Assembly: GCA_002371495.1 (NCBI GenBank)
Contig: DFIX01000038.1
Location: 1 to 33,829, forward strand
Direction: 5' to 3'
Origin: Eggerthellaceae bacterium UBA3686
GTDB taxonomy: Bacteria; Actinomycetota; Coriobacteriia; Coriobacteriales; Eggerthellaceae
Length of the DNA stretch: 33,829 nucleotides
Shown: piece after piece, positions 7,246 to 15,056 of the stretch
Layout: the number at the start of each line of letters is the position of its first letter
Position numbering within the stretch: the stretch's first letter is position 1
Position numbers and translations under genes: made by a program
Notes under the pieces: generated by a model
The model's database searches: none
Seen by the model: only the letters and a program-made list of their open reading frames with translations
What the model was told of the DNA's origin: nothing

Positions 7246-8148
7246 GTGAAAAAGCTTGCTTCGTTCGTTATCGTAATCCTGTTTGCGTTCACTCTGTCGG
7301 CATTCGTCGGGTGCGGACAAATCCCTGCTCAAAGCGGGAGCCAAAGCAGCAACACGGTTCCGATGCAACGCGATAGCTCGGCACCTGGCGAGCGCATCAG
7401 CGTCATCGACGTGGGGAAAGGCGATTGCATCCTATTGCAGGTGGGCTCTTCGGCGGCGCTCGTCGATGCGGGCTACGATGACACCTCGGACGAAGTGCTG
7501 TCCTACCTGCGCGAAAGCAACGTCGATCATCTGAAATTCCTCGTCATCACGCACTACGATAAAGATCACATCGGCGACGTTCGCGCTCTTGGCGAGCAGC
7601 TCGACATCGACATGGTTTACCTGCCGGGCTACGAGGGTGCCGACAAGAACTACCGGTCGCTCATGACTGCAATCGACAAGGCCGGACTTCCCACCCAGTC
7701 AGTCGATGAGGAGCTGTCCCTCGATCTGGGCGGAGCGGAATTCCGCATCCTTCCCTCACGTGTGGAGTACGTCGCCGACGCCGGCGATGGCGAGGGAAAC
7801 GACAACGATTGCTCGCTCGTGGCGACGCTGCGCAACGGCGGTGACTCGTATCTGTTCGCGGGCGATCTTGAAGAAGAAGGCATCGAGGCTTACCTGGACG
7901 AAAGGCTCGGGAATTTCGACGTCTTGAAGGTTCCGCACCATGGACGCAAGGCTTCGAACACCGAGGATTTCCTCGCTGATGTACAACCTAAGATTGCCAT
8001 CATTACCGACAGCTATGATGATCCCGCGAGCAAGAAGACCCTGAAGATGCTGGACAAAGCTGGAGCCGACGTCCACCGCACAGGCGATTCGGGCACGATC
8101 GTCGTCGAGGGCGACGGCGCTGGCAAGTATGCGGTGTCGCACATATAA
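7246..8148 (+). CDS. ComEC-like metallo-beta-lactamase fold lipoprotein
   Basis: 300 residues starting at GTG 7246, with AAGGAG at 7234-7239. A lipoprotein signal ends in the lipobox FVGC with Cys23, so the protein is anchored outside the membrane. The fold starts with SVIDVGKGDCILLQVG and ALVDAGY, and the metal site is H103-Y-D105-K-D107-H108-IGD, the form found in the C-terminal domain of competence protein ComEC and related phosphodiesterases. Later motifs are CSLVATLRNGGDSYLFAGD and KVPHHG. Relatives hydrolyse nucleic acid or other phosphodiesters, but single-domain extracellular versions are mostly uncharacterised. It is not a canonical beta-lactamase. No channel-forming ComEC core is present here. 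Confidence 0.9.
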   Translation: MKKLASFVIVILFAFTLSAFVGCGQIPAQSGSQSSNTVPMQRDSSAPGERISVIDVGKGDCILLQVGSSAALVDAGYDDTSDEVLSYLRESNVDHLKFLVITHYDKDHIGDVRALGEQLDIDMVYLPGYEGADKNYRSLMTAIDKAGLPTQSVDEELSLDLGGAEFRILPSRVEYVADAGDGEGNDNDCSLVATLRNGGDSYLFAGDLEEEGIEAYLDERLGNFDVLKVPHHGRKASNTEDFLADVQPKIAIITDSYDDPASKKTLKMLDKAGADVHRTGDSGTIVVEGDGAGKYAVSHI

Positions 8149-8279
8149 AGCTCAGCGAACGTTTCTACCGCTTTCTTGCCGTAAGGGCGAAATCGCCGCC
8201 CTCGCGTCGAGCAAGCGAGAATTCGGGAAGACAACATCCTCAGTGTCCCCGTTGCCTTCCCAGCGAGGCCTAGAGTCGC

Positions 8280-8553
8280 TTAGAGCACCGTGCCTAAAAC
8301 GACCATCACGCATCCCGCGACTACTCCGAGCAGGAGGGCGTACTGGATCACAACGATGAGCAGTATGCCCGCAGCCTTCAGCGGATTCAGCAGGTCGGAA
8401 ATCGAATCCGCCCTTCCAAGGGCGAGGAACACGATGATGAGCAGTATCGTGGTTTTCAGCTTTGTCGCGAAGGCCAGCTTTGTAAAACAGACTCGTCGCA
8501 GTCCAGGAAACTATCACCAAGACGACAAACACAAACCATAGAGCACCGTTCAT
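8280..8553 (-). pseudogene. Frameshifted small membrane protein (~90 aa)
   Basis: The ATG at 8553 follows AGAGGTG and encodes a membrane helix (NGALWFVFVVLVIVSW). In that frame the protein then loses its hydrophobic character. If one base is dropped in the A-run at 8484-8487 (T-run on the coding strand), the frame continues as LFTKLAFATKLKTTILLIIV, then two more hydrophobic segments (AAGILLIVVIQYALLLGVVAG) to a TAA at 8280. The restored product is about 90 residues with three or more membrane segments. This is either a recent inactivating insertion, a sequencing error in a short homopolymer, or a programmed shift; the first two are more likely. Family not recognised. Confidence 0.6.
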
Positions 8554-8773
8554 ACCACACCTCTTACGCCAGCTCGGACCTCGCCTGGAGCAGATGGCGT
8601 CGCAGGTGATGCAAAACTAGCAGCTCAGCTACGCTCGAGCGGATTCCAGGGTTTCATCCCCTGAAACCGGCGATTATTTACGCATGTTCATGTTAACCCA
8701 CCGCTCTCAGGATGGGAATAAGAAACTGGCCAGGTAGTTCCAGAGCTGGCGCGCCGCCACGCCCTGCCGCCTC

Positions 8774-8804
8774 GAAGAAAAAGCACGGGCCGTTTACGCC
8801 CGTG
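8774..8804 (-). terminator. Rho-independent terminator, minus strand
   Basis: On the minus strand CACGGGC pairs with GCCCGTG and is followed by CTTTTTCTTC. The nearest upstream gene on that strand is the DUF169 gene, so its transcript would pass through the repeat region 8852-9120 before ending here. Confidence 0.65.
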
Positions 8805-8851
8805 AGCGCACGTATCCGCTCGCACAAGTTAAGGCTTCATCGTCTTCGGGG

Positions 8852-8985
8852 CGCGTAGCATGCCCGGGCCATTCAGATGGCGCGGTTTCAAGCGGAAAGT
8901 GCGCCGCTAGATGGGCCGGATGATGCTTTCGAAGTGTTTTCTGCAAAAAAGGGCATTAGATGGCGAGCCAAGGGCGATAAGCGAC
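8852..8985 (+). repeat. Repeat family copy A
   Basis: The stretch from GCGTAGC through CCCGGGCCA, AGATGGCGCG, TTTCAAGCG and TTTCTGCAAAAAAGGG to AAGGGCGATA is closely matched by 27197-27331. It contains the left arm (8938-8967) of a 30-bp perfect inverted repeat whose right arm is copy B. No transposase is encoded. Confidence 0.75.
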
Positions 8986-9066
8986 GGCGCGCATGCGCCC
9001 GGCCTACGGCCGACCAGGCGCTTTGCCAACCATCAGCGCTCGCCAAGGCGCACCAAGCATCCCCAA

Positions 9067-9120
9067 CTCGCCATCTAATGCCCTTTTTTGCAGAAATCCT
9101 GCCGAAAACGTTATCCGATG
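9067..9120 (-). repeat. Repeat family copy B (inverted)
   Basis: Bases 9067-9096 are the exact reverse complement of 8938-8967. Similarity continues less exactly to about 9116 through the GGATAACGTTTTCG segment, which matches copy C better than copy A. Copies A and B are 99 bases apart and could form a long hairpin or cruciform. Confidence 0.75.
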
Positions 9121-9267
9121 GCTGTCACGGAGCAAACGAACGCAGTTCCGCAATCAGCCGGGCTTCATAAAAGGGAGCCTCCCCTTTTATGGCAAACAAT
9201 CCCATGGTCACAGCGCTGCACTGCACGCAAAGGACTTGTTACGTGCTACGCCGATTGGGCCGGCCGC

Positions 9268-10020
9268 CTAGAGCCGCTTCTCGATTTCCCTCCATGAGTG
9301 GGTGGTAAGGCAGCTCTTGTCCAGGTCCTCCTGCATGTCCTCCCAGAGCGCGCGCGGCATCGTGAGCGACAGGTAGCCCGCGATGCCCTTGCTCCTCTGC
9401 GAGATGTCGAACAGGCCCATCACGGCCATCGGGTCGTCGGAGCCCATCTGCTCGGCGGCGAAGACGATCGAGTGGCAGGCGGCGCCGTAGGGCACGATTG
9501 TGTTCGTGGCGCGACCGTTGTGGAAACCCAACATCGTCACGAGCGCAGAAATTCGGTCGGCATCAGCAAAGACGAGCACGAGGTCGGGCTCGCCAACCTC
9601 GCCCCAGCGGCTCTCGGGCGCGAAGACGACGCGCGGAAAACCCCGGTCCGAGAACGGCATGGCGTTGCGCCACTTCAGGGCGGTCTCCTCGTCGCAGAAG
9701 AACCGCTCGCCCTCTTTCATCATGGGAGGCGCCTGCTCGGGCGCCGCTTCGCCCATACCCTGCGAGAGCATCTTGTGGATGTTGGGGTTCTTGCGGGTGA
9801 AGCCGTCGCCGAAGCACAGGCCGACGGTGCCGCCGGGGCAGGTGCAGCCCTCCTCCGTAATGCCCACGACCTTGCCGCGTGCGGCCGCGAGCAGGAACGG
9901 CACGACGCAGTTGCGCCTTCCCGGCTCCGCAGCCGTGTCGCATACGGCATCCGCATTCCCGAAGTAAATGCCCACCGGCTCCAGGTCGAGGCGAAGCATC
10001 TCCGCAAGCTTGCTCTCCAT
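9268..10020 (-). CDS. DUF169 family protein
   Basis: 250 residues from ATG 10020, preceded by GGAG; the TTG at 10032 is a less likely start because the second copy at 27621 begins at the equivalent ATG. The sequence has the DUF169 pattern: LRLDLEPVGIYFGNA at the start, the Cys-rich CTCPGGTVGLCFG near 60-75, and PDLVLVFADADR and GRATNTIVPYGAACHSIVFA later. Several conserved cysteines suggest a metal or cofactor site, but the family has no settled function; it is common in anaerobes, often as multiple paralogues. A truncated paralogue lies at 27331-27621. Its transcript probably ends at the terminator near 8774-8804. Confidence 0.88.
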   Translation of the reverse strand: MESKLAEMLRLDLEPVGIYFGNADAVCDTAAEPGRRNCVVPFLLAAARGKVVGITEEGCTCPGGTVGLCFGDGFTRKNPNIHKMLSQGMGEAAPEQAPPMMKEGERFFCDEETALKWRNAMPFSDRGFPRVVFAPESRWGEVGEPDLVLVFADADRISALVTMLGFHNGRATNTIVPYGAACHSIVFAAEQMGSDDPMAVMGLFDISQRSKGIAGYLSLTMPRALWEDMQEDLDKSCLTTHSWREIEKRL

Positions 10021-10204
10021 GGCCCGCTCCAATCATCGTCGATTCCGCTGGCAATCGCTCCTGCCTGCAATTGTAGGTTATTTCAGGCGGCGTTTGACCG
10101 TCAACCCGCAGGCTGCGGCAGAATGGAGCCGTCTCCCGGATTACGCACAAGCTATCGGCGACGAATGGAGCGGCCATCGGCGCAACGCGGAATCGGCATC
10201 GGAA

Positions 10205-10330
10205 ATGCGCGTCATGCGCACCGTCGAGAACGGGTGCGTTTCGGCCGCCGTGCCACTTATATCATCGGGCATATTCGGCTATCCGAAAGAGGCCGCCTGG
10301 CACATGGCCCTAAGCGCATGCACCGCCTAG
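10205..10330 (+). pseudogene. Macro-domain (ADP-ribose binding) remnant
   Basis: A 41-residue frame reads VSAAVPLISSGIFGYPKEAA, which is the conserved substrate-loop segment of macro domains (FPLISSGIYGYP type). Everything upstream of about 10205 and after the stop at 10330 is missing. The end coincides with the IS21-derived segment that begins at 10327, so the gene was probably cut by that element. Confidence 0.6.
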
Positions 10331-10550
10331 CCCGACGCCTTGTCCTTGGCCTTGCGGCTCTCCCTGGGGTAGATGATCGCGCGTATCGCCGCGTCATCCA
10401 TCTCCTCGGGCAGCGGCCACGACAGCTGGTGCGCCCTCGCAGCCCTCAAGACGTCCGACACCGTCGACTGGGCGCATCCGCACGAGAATGCGATGCTGTT
10501 CTGGCTCAACCCATCGCAGCCAACCTCAGGATTTCTCTGTACTTGACCAT
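10327..10550 (-). pseudogene. IS21-family transposase IstA N-terminal remnant, frameshifted
   Basis: From the ATG at 10550 (AGGAAAG upstream) the frame reads MVKYREILRLAAMG and then hits a stop. One missing G would restore GLSQNSIAFSCGCAQSTVSD and then ARAHQLSWPLPEEMDDAAIR, the N-terminal helix-turn-helix of IstA. Only about 75 of the usual 400 or more residues remain, and no istB is present. The repeated GTGGAAT-x3-CTATCGGT motifs at about 10651-10690 may be the terminal repeats of the same element. It cannot be active. Confidence 0.75.
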
Positions 10551-10728
10551 TTTCTTTCCTTTCTCTAGATGGCCATCGGCACCCCTCTGGTGCCAACTTG
10601 ATTCTAGGAAAGGAAGGGCCCGCGATGCGGGCCCTAGGTCATCGGCAATGCGTGGAATGGCTATCGGTGTAGCGTGGAATACCTATCGGTCAAGCGCGCT
10701 GTACGCAATCGTTGTCGAAGTGATTTGA

Positions 10729-10761
10729 ATGCAGCCACCCAATTGGGTGGCTGCATTTTTT
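10729..10761 (+). terminator. Perfect 12-bp hairpin with T-run
   Basis: ATGCAGCCACCC and GGGTGGCTGCAT flank an AATT loop, followed by TTTTT on the plus strand. There is no intact plus-strand gene just upstream, so it probably belongs to a lost gene or to the insertion element. Confidence 0.7.
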
Positions 10762-10771
10762 GGTGTAACAA

Positions 10772-10801
10772 AAGGACAGCTTGTTAAGCCCCTTTGTCCT
10801 T
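10772..10801 (-). terminator. Possible terminator of molybdenum module A
   Basis: On the minus strand AAGGAC pairs with GTCCTT around an inner GCTT-AAC-AAGC hairpin, followed by TTGTT. It lies about 90 bases after the small FeS gene. The stem is short, so the call is tentative. Confidence 0.35.
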
Positions 10802-10891
10802 ATAGACATGGTTTGCGCATTGCGCAAGACAAGCGCCGGCCCTTATCTCATTATTTGGAAACGCTCCTCAACTTGCCCGACCTAAAACTGG

Positions 10892-11230
10892 CTACAGCGC
10901 AAACAAAACTTGCTTCGGATGGTTTGCCAGCTTCTTGGCCAGATCTTCGATACGGCCATACTCCATACAGTGGGCTTGGCAATGATGGACGCAAGTCGGC
11001 TTTTTTCCCTGCTCCGTGCGCTCAGAGCACAGATCGCATAGGTCCGTAGGCGTGGGCACGAAGAAGTAGGACCACTTGTCTGGCCCGATTTCCCATGGCC
11101 CGAATTGATCGACCCTAATACCAAATTGCCCAATCGGAATGTCGTGTTCGACAGCACATGCCATTTCGCAGGAATGGCATCCCGTACACCAGTTGTAATC
11201 GATGAGAAGACCGTACTCGGATGCCGCCAT
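10892..11230 (-). CDS. Small ferredoxin-like electron transfer subunit, module A
   Basis: 112 residues with CTGCHSCEMAC near 15-25 and, after a gap, CDLC then CVHHCQAHC near 64-88. It is a shortened relative of the DmsB-type subunits and would hold about two [4Fe-4S] clusters. It begins one base after the stop of the 745-residue catalytic gene and is clearly its partner. Its closest relative in the window is the module C subunit at 23326-23649 (shared CTGCH-x-CE-x-AC, FVP-x-PTD, C-x3-HCQA-x-C). No signal or membrane segment is present. Confidence 0.9.
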   Translation of the reverse strand: MAASEYGLLIDYNWCTGCHSCEMACAVEHDIPIGQFGIRVDQFGPWEIGPDKWSYFFVPTPTDLCDLCSERTEQGKKPTCVHHCQAHCMEYGRIEDLAKKLANHPKQVLFAL

Positions 11231-11231
11231 A

Positions 11232-13469
11232 TTATTCCCCTCTCCCCACTTTGTAGACTCTCACGAGCGTAGATTTGTAGTTAGCTCCGAACCCGCTCGG
11301 ACCGGGCTTGAACGGAACGAGGTTGTTAATTGCCAAATCGAACAAGTCGTAAAGGTTTTCTGGATCACCCTCAGGATGCCACCATGCATGATCTGCAGAT
11401 GCGATGCCCTCAGGCATCTCATAGGTCTCGTTGACCATGCACTTGGCTCTGCCGAGATAGTTTTCTACCCAAATCCATTCGTCTTGTTTGACGCCGTATT
11501 TCCTTGCGTCCTCCGGATTGATATCGAGAACGGGTTCAGGATGCATGGCGCGAAGGCGCGGAATCTGTCGATGCTCGGAATGGAAAGAATTCCAACGACG
11601 CGCGCCTGTCGTTAGTACTAGAGGATACTCGTCGAGCATGTCGGGCGTCGAACCGGGACCTGGTTCAGGCTCCTTGAAGTACGGGAGTGGGTCAAGGCCG
11701 AATGAGTTGTAAATGTTGCACCACAGCTCAATTCGGCCGGTCGGCGTCTCGAAACCTACCTTGCCGTCCAGGCGGAGTAGGCCCTTCTCATGTCGATGAT
11801 ATTCGAACGGTACATAAACTGGCGATACCTCGCGAAGCTCGTCATACTTGTACCCGGAGTCCTTCAGCACCTCGGTGAACATATCCTGCACGCTGTCCCA
11901 CGGCCAGCACTCGGGATTAAACCGCTTACCCACGAGAAGATTTATCTCCATGTCTGACTTCGTATCTCCTGGATCGAGGACCTGATTCATCGCGCCAGCT
12001 TGCTGAATTCCGCAAATGAGTGAAAGACCGTCACGTTCGGGGAAGGTGCACACGGGTAAGAACACATCTGCCAGGCCCATAGCCGTTGGTGTCATGAACA
12101 GGTCAACGACCACGATGAAGTCCAACTTTTGCATGCCCTCATACACGCGCCTGGGGTCAGCGGACATGCATGCAAGCGGGTTATGCCCTTGCAGCCAGGC
12201 GCCGTGAAGCTTGTAAGGTTGGTCAGTTTCCAAACAGTTCACAACCTCGTCGTCAGAACACGACGTCATTGCCGTTCGCATAAGCTGGTAGTTACCGCAG
12301 ATCCGCTTCTCGTCCATGCCTTCAGGCAAAAACTCACGGCCCCATTGCCCACCCATAACGTCAAGGATTTGCGTATTGGCAATCAAACCGCCAGGCACCT
12401 CGATATTGCCCGTGATCTCAAATATCGCAGAAACCGCCTGACCCGTACCCATGGCCTCGCGGGTGTGGTCGATGGCAACACCCCATTGCAGAGTCGCTGG
12501 CCTCGCATTCGCAATCATGCGTGCGGCACCGACAATCTTTTCAGCAGGAACCTGACAAATATCGGCTACCTTGTCCGCAGGGAAATCTTTGGCGCGCTCA
12601 GCGAGCTCGTCAAACCCGTAGCACCACAAATCGACGAAATCATGGTTGTAAAGATCCTCTTGAATAATCACATTGAGCATTGCCAAAGCAAGGGCCGCGT
12701 CCGTGCCTGGACGCACGCGCAGGTGATATTCGGAACGCACAGCAATCCAAGTGACGCGCGGATCAATCACGATGGTCTTCATCCCTCGCTTCATAAGGTC
12801 GACGACCCAATGCCCGAAAAACCCGTCGGCATTTGACACGATGGGGTTGTTGCCCCAGATGACCATCACTTCAGGCACCTTGTATTCGGGATTGTCGTAG
12901 CGATCGAACCATGCCTGCGAGCAGTCGGCGATGTAAAGCGAACCAGCAGTGCACGACATGCCCGCGATGCGCGGCACATAACACGATAGGCCCGAGAAGA
13001 GCCCTGTCATGTTTGGCGATCCGTAAGCATACATCAGACGATCGGCGTATTGCATCACGTCACGGCCCGTGCCATGCGTAAACAGGAACGTCTCAGCACC
13101 ATATTTCTCTTTGATATTGTTCATGTTGTCGACAACGTAATCGATGGCATCATCCCAGCTCACCTGACGCCACTTGTCCTTACCGCGATCCGCCTTCTCG
13201 CGAATCATGGGGTGCAACACGCGATCCGGACTATAAACGACTTCCTTGATGTCGAGACACCGAGCGCACAGGCGTCCGTGGTTATACGGGCTTTCCTCGT
13301 CACCTTCGATGCGAACAAGCTTGCCTTCCGAATCTGTATAAAGCTTGATGTCACAGCCGATGTGGCATCCCGGCGCTGTCCACGCCTTGCTGCGCGTGAC
13401 GGTCAAACCGTCCTCTTCGTATTGCCACGGTTTCGAATGTTCAAGCTTGCGATACTCTCCCATGCTCAT
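11232..13469 (-). CDS. Molybdopterin oxidoreductase, acetylene-hydratase/catechol-dehydroxylase-like, module A
   Basis: 745 residues without a Tat signal. The cluster site is APGC35-x3-C39 then RLC68-x2-C71, i.e. C-x3-C-x28-C-x2-C, rather than the usual C-x2-C-x3-C. Later motifs are VSWDDAIDYV, THGTGRD at 131-137, the predicted metal ligand Cys163 in GLSCYVPR, VIWGNNP, VIDPR, RPGTDAALALAM, and LTTGARRWNSFHSEHRQIP in the final domain. These features place it with cytoplasmic acetylene-hydratase-like enzymes, the group that includes gut bacterial catechol dehydroxylases paired with a small ferredoxin. Reductive removal of a phenolic hydroxyl is a reasonable guess. ATG 13469 follows AGAGGGGG. 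Its base composition looks less GC-rich than the flanks. Confidence 0.9.
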   Translation of the reverse strand: MSMGEYRKLEHSKPWQYEEDGLTVTRSKAWTAPGCHIGCDIKLYTDSEGKLVRIEGDEESPYNHGRLCARCLDIKEVVYSPDRVLHPMIREKADRGKDKWRQVSWDDAIDYVVDNMNNIKEKYGAETFLFTHGTGRDVMQYADRLMYAYGSPNMTGLFSGLSCYVPRIAGMSCTAGSLYIADCSQAWFDRYDNPEYKVPEVMVIWGNNPIVSNADGFFGHWVVDLMKRGMKTIVIDPRVTWIAVRSEYHLRVRPGTDAALALAMLNVIIQEDLYNHDFVDLWCYGFDELAERAKDFPADKVADICQVPAEKIVGAARMIANARPATLQWGVAIDHTREAMGTGQAVSAIFEITGNIEVPGGLIANTQILDVMGGQWGREFLPEGMDEKRICGNYQLMRTAMTSCSDDEVVNCLETDQPYKLHGAWLQGHNPLACMSADPRRVYEGMQKLDFIVVVDLFMTPTAMGLADVFLPVCTFPERDGLSLICGIQQAGAMNQVLDPGDTKSDMEINLLVGKRFNPECWPWDSVQDMFTEVLKDSGYKYDELREVSPVYVPFEYHRHEKGLLRLDGKVGFETPTGRIELWCNIYNSFGLDPLPYFKEPEPGPGSTPDMLDEYPLVLTTGARRWNSFHSEHRQIPRLRAMHPEPVLDINPEDARKYGVKQDEWIWVENYLGRAKCMVNETYEMPEGIASADHAWWHPEGDPENLYDLFDLAINNLVPFKPGPSGFGANYKSTLVRVYKVGRGE

Positions 13470-13629
13470 TTAATCCCCCTCTGATTGTTTCGTTAAGGAA
13501 CAAATTCCCGATACCCCAATGGAGACATGTATTTTGGTGTTGATTAATCCTGGTCAAATAGCAACTACCTATGTAATAACCCATTTGAGTGAACAGGTTG
13601 AAACCACCCCCTATCGAGAAAATGAGTCC
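13470..13629 (-). promoter_or_regulatory. Candidate promoter region of module A catalytic gene
   Basis: Reading the minus strand, TATTTGACC (+ strand GGTCAAATA near 13553) gives a good -35 (TTGACC), followed 17 bases later by a poor -10. The same TATTTGAC occurs before the URO-D gene at 16191-16199. Shared upstream sequence suggests shared control, perhaps by the LysR protein at 16304. Confidence 0.35.
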
Positions 13630-14853
13630 TCAGTCGCGATCGCCTTTGCACACGAGTACGAGAATCGCGAAGAACAGGGCAACGGGGGCAAGCACGTACA
13701 TGCCAAGTTGGTGATATCCGATGTCGGCAATCAGCGTACCCAAAGGCCCGAGCATGAAATTCGATATCATCATGAAGAACCCGGTTCCCGCGAGGGCGTA
13801 ATCGGCCTTGCTACGCTCAACGGCAAGCAGGGGCACGAGCGCATAAATCCCCATCGGAATGCCACCGCAGCAGATGCCGAAGATGACGGCGTAGAGCCAC
13901 ACGGGCCACAACTCCGGACCCTCGGTGAAACCGATGGTGAACTCCAGCACAGCCACAACCAACAAGGGAATGACGATGAACCATTTGCGCGCTTGATAGC
14001 GGTCTGCCAAAATGCCGAACCAAATCCCAAAGGGCGCCGTCGTAACCGCCAGCACCATCGGCACGATGCTCGAAAGGGTCAAGGACATGCCCTTCACGGT
14101 CTGCAGATACGTGGGATAGTACGCAAGAATCGCACCGAACAGCAGGCCATAACCAAGAAACGCGAACGCAACGAGCCACGCGCTGAGCACGTGCGGTTTT
14201 CGTGCAGAACGCGCACCGACAGCATCGACCGATTCCGATGAAGCCGGCGCTGAAAGCCTGAAGCTCAGAATCATCCACGCCGTCGTCGCAATCTCGAGAA
14301 CGAGGGAAAGCACCCACAGCGAACGGTATCCGAACGCCTCGTACAGCAGGGGCGTCGTGACGAACGCGAGGATGACGCCTGGAAGCGTCCAACATGACCA
14401 CACGCCCATGACCAGACCCATCTTTTCCTGCGGAAACAGTCGCGGAATAACATTAGGCCCGACCACCGCAGCAAATGCCATGCCACACCCTTCCAAAACG
14501 CGCGAGAAGAGAATCGTGGCCGCGCTCTGGGCGAAAAGCCCGATCAAGCTGCCGACAATGCTGATGCACCCCGCCAAGACGAGCGTCGTCTTCACGCCAA
14601 GCTTGCGCATGATCCACGCAGCGGGAAACGCGAGCAGGATGCCCACGATGGCAAACGAGGCAACCAGGTATCCGGCACTCGCTGCATTCATGGAAAACGC
14701 GGCTGCGAGCACGGTGATGATGGCCGCGACCTTGTTCTGCAGATACATCGTCGTGGAGCAGAAGCAGAAAACCGCGAAAAACGAAACCCACGATTCCCTT
14801 CCGCTCATGGGTCTTTCCACGGTGCCCCAATTCGCAATCTTCGAAGTAAGCAT
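13630..14853 (-). CDS. MFS transporter, module A
   Basis: About 407 residues with twelve predicted membrane segments, starting with SWVSFFAVFCFCSTTMYL, and a typical MFS loop near the second and third helices (AAWIMRKLGVKTT). ATG 14853 follows AAGGCGG and is preferred; the further upstream ATG at 14913 sits inside an inverted repeat, and a later ATG (MSGRES) is possible. It lies between the URO-D gene and the catalytic gene on the same strand. It probably imports an organic acid or phenolic substrate for module A, or exports its product. Specificity cannot be read from sequence. Confidence 0.87.
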   Translation of the reverse strand: MLTSKIANWGTVERPMSGRESWVSFFAVFCFCSTTMYLQNKVAAIITVLAAAFSMNAASAGYLVASFAIVGILLAFPAAWIMRKLGVKTTLVLAGCISIVGSLIGLFAQSAATILFSRVLEGCGMAFAAVVGPNVIPRLFPQEKMGLVMGVWSCWTLPGVILAFVTTPLLYEAFGYRSLWVLSLVLEIATTAWMILSFRLSAPASSESVDAVGARSARKPHVLSAWLVAFAFLGYGLLFGAILAYYPTYLQTVKGMSLTLSSIVPMVLAVTTAPFGIWFGILADRYQARKWFIVIPLLVVAVLEFTIGFTEGPELWPVWLYAVIFGICCGGIPMGIYALVPLLAVERSKADYALAGTGFFMMISNFMLGPLGTLIADIGYHQLGMYVLAPVALFFAILVLVCKGDRD

Positions 14854-14901
14854 CTTCGCCGCCTTACAGATCGATAGTTGACGTATTGCTTCAGGAAAGG
14901 T

Positions 14902-14949
14902 CGAAGGGCGCATGCGCTCGAAACTACTTGCGAGTAAATGCGCCCTTCG
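14902..14949. terminator. Inverted repeat between URO-D and MFS genes
   Basis: CGAAGGGCGCAT and ATGCGCCCTTCG pair perfectly over 12 bases, with a smaller CTCG/CGAG stem inside the loop. Only weak T-runs follow (TTTGG on plus, CCTTTCC on minus). It may end or attenuate the URO-D transcript before the MFS gene. Confidence 0.5.
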
Positions 14950-15056
14950 TTTGGGAGGGTCTGCCTTCAGGCATTTTCAACCGCACTCGAAAGCGGTCGC
15001 ATAACCTGCGGCATGTCGCGCGGAGAGCACGACGTGCCGAGCGCACGGCATATGCG

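Noticed and set aside
8867..9120. CRISPR array
   Set aside because: Only two inverted copies with a 99-base gap and no regular spacing; no cas gene is seen.
8877..9170. 97-residue plus-strand frame through the repeat pair
   Set aside because: The frame is made of repeat copies A and B; the apparent similarity to a frame at 27200-27317 (FEVFSAKKG and FEAFSAKKG) reflects the DNA repeat, not a shared protein.
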